Below, in pieces: positions 26,842 through 35,550 of a DNA stretch of 41,530 nucleotides. The stretch covers positions 1 to 41,530 of the forward strand of contig PNML01000021.1 in NCBI GenBank assembly GCA_013823635.1, given 5' to 3'. The stretch comes from Polaromonas sp. Lineage in GTDB: Bacteria; Pseudomonadota; Gammaproteobacteria; Burkholderiales; Burkholderiaceae_C. The translations under genes were made by a program, and so were the position numbers. Every line of letters begins with the position of its first letter. Position 1 is the first letter of the stretch. The notes beneath the pieces were generated by a model. The model saw nothing but the letters and a program-made list of their open reading frames with translations, made no database searches and was not told the DNA's origin.

Positions 26842-29130
26842 TCATCTGCGGCGGGCACGGCTGACGCCTTCCACCTCCGTCATGGTGGACAGCACCCGGT
26901 TCAGGCGCGAGGCATCGGACACCTCCACCGTGAACGTCATCAGCGCCACACCCTTGACCGATTGGGTTTGCACCCCGATGACGTTGATTTTTTCACGGGC
27001 AAACACATCGGAGATGTCGCGCAGCAGCCCTTGCCGGTCGCGGGCTTCCAGGGCCACATCCACGGGGTAGTAAGCGGAATCGGTGGCCTTGGCCCCCCGC
27101 CACTGCACGGCAATCACCCGGTCCGGGTGGGTCCGGCTGATGTAGCGGAAATCGGCGCAATCGTGGCGGTGAATGCTCACCCCCTTGCCCTTGGTCACGA
27201 AGCCTCCGATGGCATCGGGCGGTGCTGGTTTGCAGCACTTGGCCAGTTGGGTGAGCATGGAGTCCACGCCCACCACCAACACATGACTGCCCTTGAACTT
27301 GTCACTTTGGCGCGTTTTGCGCACGAACGGCAACTCGTCTTCCTCGGCGGGCGTGGGCTCGGGTGGGGAAAGCTGGCTTTCAATCGCCCGCAACGAAAGT
27401 TCGTCCTTGCCCACCACCTCAAACAGCTGGTTGCTGGATGAAAAGCCCATCTGCATGGCCAGGTCGTCCAGGCTGAGCGAGGTTTTGCCTTCCCGCTGCA
27501 GGAGCTTCTCGATGGCTTCGCGGCCCCGGGCGATGGTGGCCTCGATGGCCAGCCCGTTGAACCACGCCCTGACCTTGGCCCTGGCCCTGGGACTGACGAG
27601 GTAACCCAGCTCGGTGTTCAGCCAGTCGCGCGAAGGCCCGCCCTCTTTGGCCGCCACAATTTCCACGGTTTGCCCGTTTTGCAATGGGGTGCTGAGGGTG
27701 ACCATGGCCCCATCCACCTTGGCCCCACGGCAGCGGTGCCCCAGCGAGGTGTGCACGGTGTAGGCGAAATCGACGGGCGTCGCCCCTTTGGGCAGCTCAA
27801 CGATGGCGGCATCGGGTGTGAGCACGTAAATGCGGTCATCAAACAGGGCCTGCGTTTCGCCACTGAGGTCCCGCTCCCAGGCCAGCAACTGGCGCAGCAC
27901 CGCGATCTTGGCGTCGTATTCCGACGACGCCGATACCCCGGCATACCCCTTGGCCCCCGCCTCCTTGTAGGCCCAGTGTGCGGCCACACCGTGCTCGGCA
28001 TGTTCGTGCATGGCCTCCGTGCGGATCTGGATTTCAATGGCACGGCCCTCGTCATCCCGCACCACGGTGTGCAACGACTGGTAGCCATTGGGCTTGGGGT
28101 TGGCGATGTAGTCGTCGAACTCCTCGGCAACGGGGTGAAAACGGTCGTTCACCCAGGCCAGGACGGCGTAACAGGCGTCCACGCTGTCCACAATGACCCG
28201 CAAAGCCCGGATGTCGAACACCTGTTCAAAGTCCAGCCCTTTGCCACGCATTTTTTTGGCAATGCTGTAGATGTGCTTGGGCCTGCCCTGAACCTGGGCG
28301 CGCACCCCCATGGCCTGTATGGATTGCTCCAGCGAGTCCCGCAATTCGGCCATGTAAATTTCGCGGCCCGAACGCTTCTCGTCCAACCAGCGGGCGATCT
28401 GCTTGTAGGTGTCGGGCTCCAGAAACCGGAAGGCCAGATCCTCCATTTCCCATTTGATTTGCCAGATGCCCAAACGGTTGGCCAACGGGGCAAAGACGTG
28501 CAACGCGTCCCACGCGAGGCCATCGGGCGGGGTTTGTTTGCTGGCGGCGAAATACCGCAGGGTTTGCAGCCGGGAGGCCAGACGCAGCATCACCACACGC
28601 AGGTCACGCGAGAACGCCAGCAACATCTTGCGCACGTTTTCCGTCTGATTCGCCGCCAGCTCAGACACCGGCGCCTTGCTGGGCGAGGGCGCGCCAGGCA
28701 GCGTCTCTGCCTTTTCGCGCTCCAGCCTGGCCTGGCTGGCCTTGAGCCGGGTTTGGCGCTGCAACTGAATGAGCTTGGACGTCTCCTGGGCCAAGTCGGC
28801 AAAGTGCGTGCCAAAGGCTTTGGCGATCAATTCCTGCGGCTTGTTCAGGTGCTCCCAGGCATACACCAGGTAACAAGCGGCCTGCATGGCCTCTGACCCC
28901 CCGATGTCCGCCAGGATAGCGGCCACGGCATCGGCGTGGTCGAGGATGTTTTCGCCGGTGTCCAGTTCGGCGGCGGCCAACAGGGGCTCAGCCATCGAAC
29001 GGGCGCGGGCAATGCCGTTGACGGCCACGGGCAGGCTGTGTGCGGTGGCCGCCACAATCAGGGCCGTGGGCGCAGGCGCCGAAGCCTCCAGCGGGTGCGT
29101 GCTCTCTGTGGTGCCGTCGGGTGGGCTCAT
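26842..29130 (-). CDS. relA: (p)ppGpp synthetase, RelA type
   Basis: Ribosome-associated stringent-response enzyme that makes (p)ppGpp. The product is 762 residues. It has an N-terminal HD-like region, a synthetase domain (GRPKHIYSIAKKMRGKGLDF, ANPKPNGYQSLHTVV, EIQIRTEAMHEHAEHGVAAH), a TGS domain (IYVLTPDAAIVELPKGATPV), and a C-terminal zinc-finger/ACT part (LRDISDVFAREKINVIGVQT). The hydrolase motif, normally LLHDVVEDT, reads YLVYAWEHL here. The catalytic His-Asp is lost and hydrolase activity is unlikely. The synthetase motif EQVFDIRALR is the acidic RelA form. The ATG at 29130 overlaps the hydrolase stop (ATGA). Confidence 0.92.
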   Translation of the reverse strand: MSPPDGTTESTHPLEASAPAPTALIVAATAHSLPVAVNGIARARSMAEPLLAAAELDTGENILDHADAVAAILADIGGSEAMQAACYLVYAWEHLNKPQELIAKAFGTHFADLAQETSKLIQLQRQTRLKASQARLEREKAETLPGAPSPSKAPVSELAANQTENVRKMLLAFSRDLRVVMLRLASRLQTLRYFAASKQTPPDGLAWDALHVFAPLANRLGIWQIKWEMEDLAFRFLEPDTYKQIARWLDEKRSGREIYMAELRDSLEQSIQAMGVRAQVQGRPKHIYSIAKKMRGKGLDFEQVFDIRALRVIVDSVDACYAVLAWVNDRFHPVAEEFDDYIANPKPNGYQSLHTVVRDDEGRAIEIQIRTEAMHEHAEHGVAAHWAYKEAGAKGYAGVSASSEYDAKIAVLRQLLAWERDLSGETQALFDDRIYVLTPDAAIVELPKGATPVDFAYTVHTSLGHRCRGAKVDGAMVTLSTPLQNGQTVEIVAAKEGGPSRDWLNTELGYLVSPRARAKVRAWFNGLAIEATIARGREAIEKLLQREGKTSLSLDDLAMQMGFSSSNQLFEVVGKDELSLRAIESQLSPPEPTPAEEDELPFVRKTRQSDKFKGSHVLVVGVDSMLTQLAKCCKPAPPDAIGGFVTKGKGVSIHRHDCADFRYISRTHPDRVIAVQWRGAKATDSAYYPVDVALEARDRQGLLRDISDVFAREKINVIGVQTQSVKGVALMTFTVEVSDASRLNRVLSTMTEVEGVSRARRR

Positions 29131-30071
29131 TCGCTGGCCATCAAAAAATCGGCGACCACATCGACCTGCCCCTGTCTCACCAGTGTGGGCGCGTGACCCA
29201 CCCCCGGAAACTCCACCAACCGGACTTTGGGGCCGCGCTGCGTCATGGCCTGCGCCGTGGCCGCACTCAGCAAATCCGAATCGGCGCCGCGCAGCAGGAG
29301 TGTGGGTTGGGTGATGTGGTCAAACAACTGCCACAGCGCAGCCTCGCCCTGGCTGGCAGCGGCCTGCGCGGCATCCTCGGTCAGTGCCCTGAAAGGCACG
29401 GCCAAGGCGGGGTCGTAGTGCAAACGCCAGGCCTCGCCTTCCTGGCGCAACATGGGGGCTGACAAGGCCAGCCACTCAGCCGCTGTGTGGGGGCCGAAGC
29501 CTTCGGAAATGCGCTGCAAGTGGTCAGCCCCCGCCTGCACGCTGGCAAAGCGCTCGCCCAGCCCCAGGTAGGTGCCGATGCGCAGCAGGGCCGCCGCCTC
29601 GATGGCAGGCCCCACGTCATTGAGCACCAGGCGCCGCAGCCCCAGGCCCGGCTGGGCCGCCAGGGCCATGCCGATCAAGCCGCCCATGCTGGTGCCCACC
29701 CAGTCGATGGTGGTGGCACCTTGGGCGCGCAGCTGTGCCAGCAGGGCCACCATGTCGGCGCCATATGTGGGCAGCTGGTAGGCCATGGGATCGGCCAGCC
29801 AGTCGCTGTGTCCACGGCCCGCCACATCGGGGCACACCACGCGGGCGTGGGGCTGCAGCGCCCGGGCCAGCACGTCAAAGTCACGGCCCTGGCGGCTGAG
29901 CCCGTGCACGCACACGACCACATGGTCGGCCCTGCCCTGGCCAAGGGGCGCCCAGTCCCAGTAGGCCATGCGGCGGACGCCCTCCTCCGTGTCGGCGCTC
30001 CCCCATGGCCGGTGCCCCGCCTGCGGAGGAGAAGGGCAATCGACAAAACGGAGTTGGGGTGGGGTCAGCAT
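29127..30071 (-). CDS. Alpha/beta hydrolase
   Basis: Protein of 314 residues with a complete alpha/beta-hydrolase fold. The oxyanion-loop region is VVVCVHGLSRQGRDFD, the nucleophile elbow GTSMGGLIG holds the serine, the acid is in LRGADSDLLS, and the catalytic histidine is in FPGVGHAPTL. The fold is common to esterases, lipases and epoxide or haloalkane hydrolases, so the substrate cannot be named. I choose ATG at 30071; the frame stays open upstream into bdhA but with no family support. It is coupled to relA by a 4-base overlap and is divergent from bdhA. Confidence 0.85.
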   Translation of the reverse strand: MLTPPQLRFVDCPSPPQAGHRPWGSADTEEGVRRMAYWDWAPLGQGRADHVVVCVHGLSRQGRDFDVLARALQPHARVVCPDVAGRGHSDWLADPMAYQLPTYGADMVALLAQLRAQGATTIDWVGTSMGGLIGMALAAQPGLGLRRLVLNDVGPAIEAAALLRIGTYLGLGERFASVQAGADHLQRISEGFGPHTAAEWLALSAPMLRQEGEAWRLHYDPALAVPFRALTEDAAQAAASQGEAALWQLFDHITQPTLLLRGADSDLLSAATAQAMTQRGPKVRLVEFPGVGHAPTLVRQGQVDVVADFLMASE

Positions 30072-30168
30072 GGGGGATGGGGTCCGGGATAATCTTTGGG
30101 CGCCGGGTTTGCTCGCAAGCCCACCTTCGCCTGAATGGGTAAATCGTAATGGAATCGGAGAACGTCTC

Positions 30169-30939
30169 ATGCTGAAGAACAAAACCGCCCTGGTCACAGG
30201 ATCCACCAGTGGCATCGGTCTGGGCATTGCCAAGGCACTGGCGAAGCAGGGTGCCAACATCATGCTCAATGGCTTTGGCGATGTGGAGGCCGCCAAAGCC
30301 GAAGTGGCCGCGCTGGGGGTGAAAGTGGGCTACCACGGTGCCGACATGAGCAAGCCCGCCGAGATCGAGGCCATGATGGCCGCCACCGCAGCGGAATTTG
30401 GCCGGGTCGACATTTTGGTGAACAACGCGGGCATCCAGCACGTGGCGCCGATTGAGGCCTTCCCGACCGAGCGCTGGGATGCCGTCATCGCCATCAACCT
30501 CACCAGCGCCTTCCACACCACACGGCTGGCGCTGCCCGCCATGCAGGCCGCCGGCTGGGGCCGCATCCTCAACGTGGCGTCGGTGCATGGCCTGGTGGCG
30601 TCTGCACAAAAGTCGGCCTACGTGGCAGCCAAGCACGGCATTGTGGGCCTGACCAAGGTCACCGCCCTGGAAAACGCCACCACCGGGGTGACCTGCAACG
30701 CCATTTGTCCCGGCTGGGTGCTGACCCCGCTGGTGCAAAAGCAGGTGGACGCCAAAGCCCAGGCCATGGGCATCAGCAACGAAGAGGCCAAGCGCGTGCT
30801 GTTGGCCGAAAAAGAGCCGTCCTTGCAGTTCACCACCCCTGAAGAGCTGGGCGAGCTGGCCGTGTTCTTCTGCTCCGCAGCGGCCAACAACGTGCGGGGC
30901 GTGGCCTGGCAGATGGACGGCGGCTGGACCGCTCAGTGA
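30169..30939 (+). CDS. bdhA: 3-hydroxybutyrate dehydrogenase
   Basis: NAD-dependent short-chain dehydrogenase that interconverts 3-hydroxybutyrate and acetoacetate in PHB breakdown. The product is 256 residues. The cofactor loop is TGSTSGIGLGIAKALAKQGA, with the NNAG motif in ILVNNAGIQHVAPIE. The catalytic Ser-Tyr-Lys are in NVASVHGLVASAQKSAYVAA followed by KHG. NAICPGWVLTPLVQKQ and the long insertion DAKAQAMGISNEEAKRVLL are typical of this dehydrogenase. The start is ATG at 30169 behind GGAGA. The gene is divergent from the hydrolase across 97 bases that contain a GGGTTTGC/GCAAGCCC hairpin (30105-30122). Confidence 0.93.
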   Translation: MLKNKTALVTGSTSGIGLGIAKALAKQGANIMLNGFGDVEAAKAEVAALGVKVGYHGADMSKPAEIEAMMAATAAEFGRVDILVNNAGIQHVAPIEAFPTERWDAVIAINLTSAFHTTRLALPAMQAAGWGRILNVASVHGLVASAQKSAYVAAKHGIVGLTKVTALENATTGVTCNAICPGWVLTPLVQKQVDAKAQAMGISNEEAKRVLLAEKEPSLQFTTPEELGELAVFFCSAAANNVRGVAWQMDGGWTAQ

Positions 30940-30969
30940 GCCCCCGGCAGCGGGGCCCCACCACCACGG

Positions 30970-31680
30970 TCACTTGAGGCGCACGCTGCCATTCACCGAC
31001 AGCGCCACCTGTGACCGCCCCGCCTCGGCGGGCACGGCGGCTTCGCTCATGGCGCTGCGTGCCGCCATGGCCACCATGGGCCGTGGGCCGCCACCGGCGT
31101 GGTCCACCGCCCCCACATTCACCTGCAGCAACTGGTAGCCGCCAAAACCAAAAGCAGTGGCCACGGCCTGGGCCTTGGCCTTGAAACGGTCAATGGCCTG
31201 TGCCTGCAAGCTGGCCTCCAGCCCCGTGCGGGCAGCGGGGCTCAGCCCGAACGACACACCGTTGAGCGTCAGGGTCTGCACCTTGCCAGCCGTGTTGGTG
31301 ATGCGCTCAAAATCTTTGCCCTCCAACGTCACCTCCACACTGCCTTGCCAGCCGTTGATCTTGCCGTCCCGGCCATGGCGGGGGTAGATGCTGAAGTTGC
31401 CGGTGCGCAGCACCATGCCCTCGGCCGAAACCGCTGGCTTGGCCACGGCCAACGCGGCCTCCAACGCCGCCTTGAGCTGGGTTTGCACCACAGGGGCATC
31501 CACCCCTTCCCGCGTGGTGCCCAGGCTCAGGGTCATCCAGTCCTGAGCCACCTCCACCGAGGCGGTGGCCGACAGGTTCACGCGGTTGCCCGGGTCAGAC
31601 GAGGGATCTTGCGCGGAGGCAAAATTTGATAAAAAAATGGCTCCAGCGCTTATCAGTATTGCGTTCAGTGCTATCTTCAT
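30970..31680 (-). CDS. Exported SIMPL (DUF541) domain protein
   Basis: Protein of 236 residues. A signal peptide of 23 residues begins MKIALNAILISAGAIF and ends ASA before QDPSSDPGN. The rest is a SIMPL/DUF541 domain: VNLSATASVEVAQDWMTLSL, FSIYPRHGRDGKINGWQGSV, VTLEGKDFERI, and the late Gly-rich YQLLQVNVGAVDHAG. Family members are periplasmic or outer-membrane proteins such as Brucella BP26, with no defined enzymatic role. The start is ATG at 31680. The unusual point is that codons 1-20 lie wholly in a copy of the short dispersed repeat, so the secretion signal is repeat-derived. It converges with bdhA, with 30 bases between the stops. Confidence 0.88.
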   Translation of the reverse strand: MKIALNAILISAGAIFLSNFASAQDPSSDPGNRVNLSATASVEVAQDWMTLSLGTTREGVDAPVVQTQLKAALEAALAVAKPAVSAEGMVLRTGNFSIYPRHGRDGKINGWQGSVEVTLEGKDFERITNTAGKVQTLTLNGVSFGLSPAARTGLEASLQAQAIDRFKAKAQAVATAFGFGGYQLLQVNVGAVDHAGGGPRPMVAMAARSAMSEAAVPAEAGRSQVALSVNGSVRLK

Positions 31681-31686
31681 ATTTGT
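31621..31686 (-). repeat. Short dispersed repeat, copy 4 (encodes a signal peptide)
   Basis: On the minus strand it reads CAAATATGAAGATAGCACTG, with TAGC followed after the fixed spacing by AAGCGCTGGAGCCATTTTTT. The ATG of the SIMPL-domain gene is inside it. Frame: ATA GCA, then ATA AGC GCT GGA GCC, giving Ile-Ala and Ile-Ser-Ala-Gly-Ala. This is the same frame as copies 3 and 5. Confidence 0.78.
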
Positions 31687-31914
31687 CTCAATGAAAAAGG
31701 TTGATACCAGGCCAATGTGGTGTAAGCCCAGCGATGGGCCGTGCCACTGTGCCAGAACCTTCCCCGTTTGGCCGACGGAAACGGGCCACCCGCACCGGCT
31801 TTTGTGTAAGCGGATGTGTCCGCTGCCCCCATGGTGTTGGCCCTGCACGCCCGGTTGACCGGTTTCTGGGGCCAAAATGCCAGTTGACCACGCCCTGCAC
31901 ACTCCCCGCAGCCC

Positions 31915-32688
31915 ATGCCCCACACCAACACCCCACCGAACCACTCGCCCGCACCACCTGCGCCCACCGCACGGGCCGACAAAGTGCTCATCGTGGACGA
32001 CGACCAGCGCATCCGCGACCTGTTGCGCCGCTACCTGACGCAGGAAGGGTTTGTGGCCATCGTGGCCGACGGTGGCGCGGCCATGGACAAAATCATGCAG
32101 CGCGAGGGGGTGGACCTGATCGTGCTGGACCTGATGATGCCCGGCGAAGACGGCCTGGGCATCTGCCGGCGCCTGCGTGCGGCGGGTGACCGCACCCCCA
32201 TCATCATGCTCACCGCCAAGGGCGACGAGATGGACCGCATCGTCGGGCTGGAGCTGGGCGCCGACGACTACCTGGCCAAGCCCTTCAACCCCCGCGAACT
32301 GCTGGCCCGCATCCACGCCGTGCTGCGGCGCAGGCCCCCCACCGAGATGCCGGGTGGCCCCTCGGCAGACGAAGGCGTGGCCCGCTTTGGCCCGTTCGAG
32401 CTGGACCTGGGCCAGCGCACCCTGCGCAAGGACGGCGCGGACATCGCCCTCACCACCGGTGAATTTGCCATGCTCAAGGCCCTGGTGCGCCACCCCCGCA
32501 TCACGCTGTCGCGCGAACGGCTGGCGCAGCTCGCCCGGGGCCGGGAGTTTGAGGCGTTTGACCGCAGCCTGGACGTGCAGGTCAGCCGCTTGCGAAAAAT
32601 GATTGAGACCGACCCCACCACCCCGCGCTACATCCAGACGGTGTGGGGCGTGGGCTACGTGTTTGTGCCCGACGAGCGCAGCGCATGA
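31915..32688 (+). CDS. ompR: OmpR-type response regulator
   Basis: Two-component transcription regulator of 257 residues. The receiver domain has the acidic pocket VLIVDDDQ (residues 24-31), the phospho-acceptor Asp72 in IVLDLMMPGEDG, Thr in MLTAKGDE and Lys in YLAKPFNP. The C-terminal winged-helix OmpR/PhoB domain runs from about residue 155 (FGPFELDLGQRTLRKDGADI) to YIQTVWGVGYVFVPDE. The sequence LELGADDYLAKPFNPREL matches OmpR closely. A Pro-rich, disordered N-terminal 20 residues precedes the receiver. The start is ATG at 31915. The stop overlaps the kinase start (ATGA). The 234 bases upstream show an AGCGGA/TCCGCT hairpin (31809-31824) and no gene. Confidence 0.93.
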   Translation: MPHTNTPPNHSPAPPAPTARADKVLIVDDDQRIRDLLRRYLTQEGFVAIVADGGAAMDKIMQREGVDLIVLDLMMPGEDGLGICRRLRAAGDRTPIIMLTAKGDEMDRIVGLELGADDYLAKPFNPRELLARIHAVLRRRPPTEMPGGPSADEGVARFGPFELDLGQRTLRKDGADIALTTGEFAMLKALVRHPRITLSRERLAQLARGREFEAFDRSLDVQVSRLRKMIETDPTTPRYIQTVWGVGYVFVPDERSA

Positions 32689-34022
32689 GCCTGTACTGGC
32701 GCACCTTCGGCTACCTGGTCCTGCTGCTGACGGGGTGCATCCTGGCGTGGGTGCAGACCTTTCGCTCGCTGGAGTTCGAGCCGCAGGCCCTGCAAAGCGC
32801 CCGCCAGGTGGCCTCGCTGGTCAACTTGACGCGCGCGGCGCTGGAACACGCCGATGCCATCAACCGGGTGTCGCTGGTGAAAACCCTGGCCGACGAAGAG
32901 CGGCTGCGCATTGCCCCGCGCGAACCCCAGGACAGCTTCAGCGGCTATGGCACCGACCCCCTGAGCCAGCGCGTGACCCACGAACTGGAACAGCGCCTGG
33001 GCCCAGGCACCATCGTGGCCCGCGAAGTGAACGGGTTCAATGGCCTGTGGGTGGCCTTCACCATGGACAAAGACAGCTACTGGCTGCTGCTGGATCCGCA
33101 CCGCGTGGCCAGCATACAAAGCCGCACCTGGGTGATCTGGCTGGTCATAGCCGGGCTGCTTTCACTGGCCGGTGCCGCCCTGCTGGCCCGTTTGCTGAAC
33201 CAGCCGCTGGCCGCGTTGTCGCGGGCCGCCGCCCAGGTGAGGGATGGCCACCTGGCCGACAGCCACCTGAACGAGCAGGTGTCCACGCCCGAAGTCCGCG
33301 CCGTCAACCAGGCCTTCAACCGCATGGCGCGGCAACTGGCCCAGGTGGACTCTGACCGACAACTCATGCTGGCGGGCATCTCCCACGACCTGCGCACCCC
33401 CCTGTCCCGGCTGCGGCTGGAAGCCGAAATGAGTGTGCCCGACCCCCAGTCCCGCCAAGACATGGTGGCCGACCTGGCCCAGGTGAACAGCATCATCGAA
33501 AAATTCCTGGACTACGCCCGCCCCACCCACACCCCCCTGCAGGCGGTGGACGTGGCCGAGGCCCTGCAGGCGGCCGTCAGCAGCCAACTGGCCCACCCGG
33601 GTGGTGGGCTGCACGCACAGGTGCACGCGCCCGCCGGCTTGCTCGCCCTGGCCGATCCGGTGGACCTGCTGCGCGTGTTCAACAACCTGCTGGAAAACGC
33701 CCAGCGCTATGGCCGCAGCCCACAGCCGGACGGCCAGCCCGGCCAGGCGCATGTGCACCTGCGCGCCCGGACGGAAGGCCCGTGGGTGTGCGTGGAGGTG
33801 AGCGACCAGGGGCCCGGCGTGGACGCCGCCACCCTCGCCCGCCTGACCCAGCCGTTTTTCAGGGGCGACCAGGCCCGCAGCCAGGCCAGTGGCGCTGGCC
33901 TGGGACTGGCGGTGGTGAAAAAAATGCTGGAGCGCATGGGTGGCGAGCTGGCGCTGAGCAGCACCACCGGCACCGCGTCGGCCTCAGGCCTGACGGCCCG
34001 CATCCGCCTGCGCGCTGCCTGA
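32685..34022 (+). CDS. envZ: EnvZ-type sensor histidine kinase
   Basis: Membrane sensor of 445 residues paired with ompR. Transmembrane helix 1 is at about residues 7-25 and helix 2 at about 149-168, enclosing a periplasmic domain of roughly 120 residues. A HAMP linker follows ([20 protein letters not shown]), then the dimerisation domain with His234 in [18 protein letters not shown]. The ATPase has the N box ([11 protein letters not shown]), G1 (VSDQGPGV) and G2 ([13 protein letters not shown]). It is EnvZ-like in layout and pairing; the signal sensed is not evident. The start is ATG at 32685, overlapping ompR by 4 bases. Its last 39 bases overlap the convergent ispF gene. Confidence 0.92.
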   Translation: MSLYWRTFGYLVLLLTGCILAWVQTFRSLEFEPQALQSARQVASLVNLTRAALEHADAINRVSLVKTLADEERLRIAPREPQDSFSGYGTDPLSQRVTHELEQRLGPGTIVAREVNGFNGLWVAFTMDKDSYWLLLDPHRVASIQSRTWVIWLVIAGLLSLAGAALLARLLNQPLAALSRAAAQVRDGHLADSHLNEQVSTPEVRAVNQAFNRMARQLAQVDSDRQLMLAGISHDLRTPLSRLRLEAEMSVPDPQSRQDMVADLAQVNSIIEKFLDYARPTHTPLQAVDVAEALQAAVSSQLAHPGGGLHAQVHAPAGLLALADPVDLLRVFNNLLENAQRYGRSPQPDGQPGQAHVHLRARTEGPWVCVEVSDQGPGVDAATLARLTQPFFRGDQARSQASGAGLGLAVVKKMLERMGGELALSSTTGTASASGLTARIRLRAA

Positions 34023-34562
34023 GGTCTGCACCAGCAGCACCACGGCCCGCGCCTCCATGCTCAGGCCCTGGCCGACAGGCCCCAGGCGTTCGGCGGTTTT
34101 GGCCTTCACGTTGACCTGGCTGGCCGCCACGCCCAGTACCCGGGCCACCGCGTCCACCATGCCCGGAATGTGGAGGGCCAGCTTGGGCGCCTGGGCCACC
34201 ACGGTGCAGTCCAGGTTGAGCAGCTCAAACCCGGCGGCGCGCACACGGCGCATGGCCTCGGCCAGCAACACCGTGGACTGCGCCCCCTTGAAGCGTTCGT
34301 CGGTGTCGGGAAAATGGCGGCCGATGTCGCCCAGCGCGGCCGCGCCCAGCACCGCATCGGTCACGGCGTGCAGCAGCACATCGGCATCGGAGTGGCCCAG
34401 CAAGCCGTGCGTGTGCGGAATGTGCACCCCCCCCAGCACCAGGGCACGGCCGGGCACCAGGGCGTGGCAATCCCAACCCTCGCCCACCCGCAGCCCCTGC
34501 AGCAGGGCCAGCGCGGCATGGGCCGGGGTGGAGGGGAGCGTGGGGCTTGGCGGGGCACTCAT
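33984..34562 (-). CDS. ispF: 2-C-methyl-D-erythritol 2,4-cyclodiphosphate synthase
   Basis: Fifth step of the MEP pathway, cyclising CDP-ME-2-phosphate. The product is 192 residues: a catalytic core of about 157 residues plus an N-terminal extension of some 25 residues rich in Pro and Ala. The zinc ligands are seen in [10 protein letters not shown] (Asp and His) and [35 protein letters not shown] and [20 protein letters not shown] are also conserved. The usual first ligand sequence G-x-D-x-H is intact. The ATG at 34562 overlaps the ispD stop by 4 bases; an internal start could trim the extension. It overlaps the kinase gene tail-to-tail by 39 bases. Confidence 0.95.
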   Translation of the reverse strand: MSAPPSPTLPSTPAHAALALLQGLRVGEGWDCHALVPGRALVLGGVHIPHTHGLLGHSDADVLLHAVTDAVLGAAALGDIGRHFPDTDERFKGAQSTVLLAEAMRRVRAAGFELLNLDCTVVAQAPKLALHIPGMVDAVARVLGVAASQVNVKAKTAERLGPVGQGLSMEARAVVLLVQTSGSAQADAGRQA

Positions 34563-35365
34563 GGCTGGCGCTCTTTCAGGATGGCCTCGGCCAGCGCAAA
34601 GTCTGGCGGGTAGGTGAGTTTGATGTTTTCGGGGCTGCCGGGCACCAGGCGGGGCTGGTAGCCCTGCTGTTCCATGGCACTGGATTCATCGGTGATGTGC
34701 GCCAGCCCCGTTCGCGCCGCGCTGACCATGGCTTGCAGCAAATCCCCATGGCGGAACATTTGCGGCGTCTGGGCCAGCCACTTGTCGTCGCGGGCCAGGG
34801 TGGTGCCCACGCGCCCGGCCACGGCTTGCTTCAGGGTGTCGGGCAAGGGGATGGCCAGCAGCCCCCCCACCGGGTCGACCCGGCAAACGTCCATGAGGGT
34901 GGAGATGTCCTGTGGGTGGACCAGGCAACGCGCCGCGTCGTGCACCATCACCCAATCGCCCGGGGCAGCCAGGCCATCGTCCTGCAGCTGCTGCAGGCTG
35001 TTGAGCACGGTCTGCGCCCGGCTGTCGCCCGCGCAGCGGCGCACATGCAGCCAGCCACCGGGTGTGGCCGCCTGCCGCTGCTGCACGGCGGGCAAGTGCG
35101 CAAAGCCCCCCGGCGGCAAGCCCTCGTGTGCGGACTCAAACCAGAAATCGTCCGGCGCAATGGCCAGTACCACGCCTTGCAGGCCGGGCACACGCGCCAG
35201 GGCGTTCAGTGTGTGGGCCAGCACGGGCAAGCCCGCCAGCAAACGGTACTGTTTGGGCGAAGCGCCACCGGCGCGCGAACCCTTGCCGCCACAGGGCACC
35301 ACGGCCCACACGCGGTCAGGGGCGCCAGGGTGGTCGGGTGCGGGGTTGAAATCGACCTTGGTCAT
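34559..35365 (-). CDS. ispD: 2-C-methyl-D-erythritol 4-phosphate cytidylyltransferase
   Basis: Third step of the MEP pathway, joining MEP to CMP. The product is 268 residues, longer than E. coli IspD (236). The CTP-binding loop is [19 protein letters not shown], with a cysteine where many family members have Ala. [11 protein letters not shown] and [16 protein letters not shown] follow. The start is ATG at 35365. An upstream GTG would add 22 residues with no family match. It is coupled to ispF by an ATGA overlap; with dxr (12161-13336) three MEP-pathway genes lie in this window. Confidence 0.95.
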   Translation of the reverse strand: MTKVDFNPAPDHPGAPDRVWAVVPCGGKGSRAGGASPKQYRLLAGLPVLAHTLNALARVPGLQGVVLAIAPDDFWFESAHEGLPPGGFAHLPAVQQRQAATPGGWLHVRRCAGDSRAQTVLNSLQQLQDDGLAAPGDWVMVHDAARCLVHPQDISTLMDVCRVDPVGGLLAIPLPDTLKQAVAGRVGTTLARDDKWLAQTPQMFRHGDLLQAMVSAARTGLAHITDESSAMEQQGYQPRLVPGSPENIKLTYPPDFALAEAILKERQP

Positions 35366-35550
35366 CGTGTGCACTTGTGCATGGGTTACATCTGTGTGGG
35401 CGTGATTGTGAACGCAGACGCCGGGAACCACCCCGGCCCGTGGTCATCTGTCACTGCATGCCTTTCCCGTTTCGGCGGGGCGCACCGTGCCACACTGGTG
35501 CCCCGGTTGGCCGTACCCCGTTCCCCTTGGCCGCAGCGCCCCCAGTTCAG

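Noticed and set aside
27670-28896. 408-codon plus-strand open frame
   Set aside because: Wholly antisense to relA.
29968-30168. Upstream extension of bdhA
   Set aside because: Covers the divergent hydrolase start; the ATG at 30169 has a good ribosome site and gives the family length.
31855-31889. Two TTGACC direct repeats before ompR
   Set aside because: Spaced 29 bases with no matching -10; likely chance.
31681-32493. Long N-terminal extension of the SIMPL gene
   Set aside because: Antisense to ompR; the ATG at 31680 followed by a signal peptide is far better.
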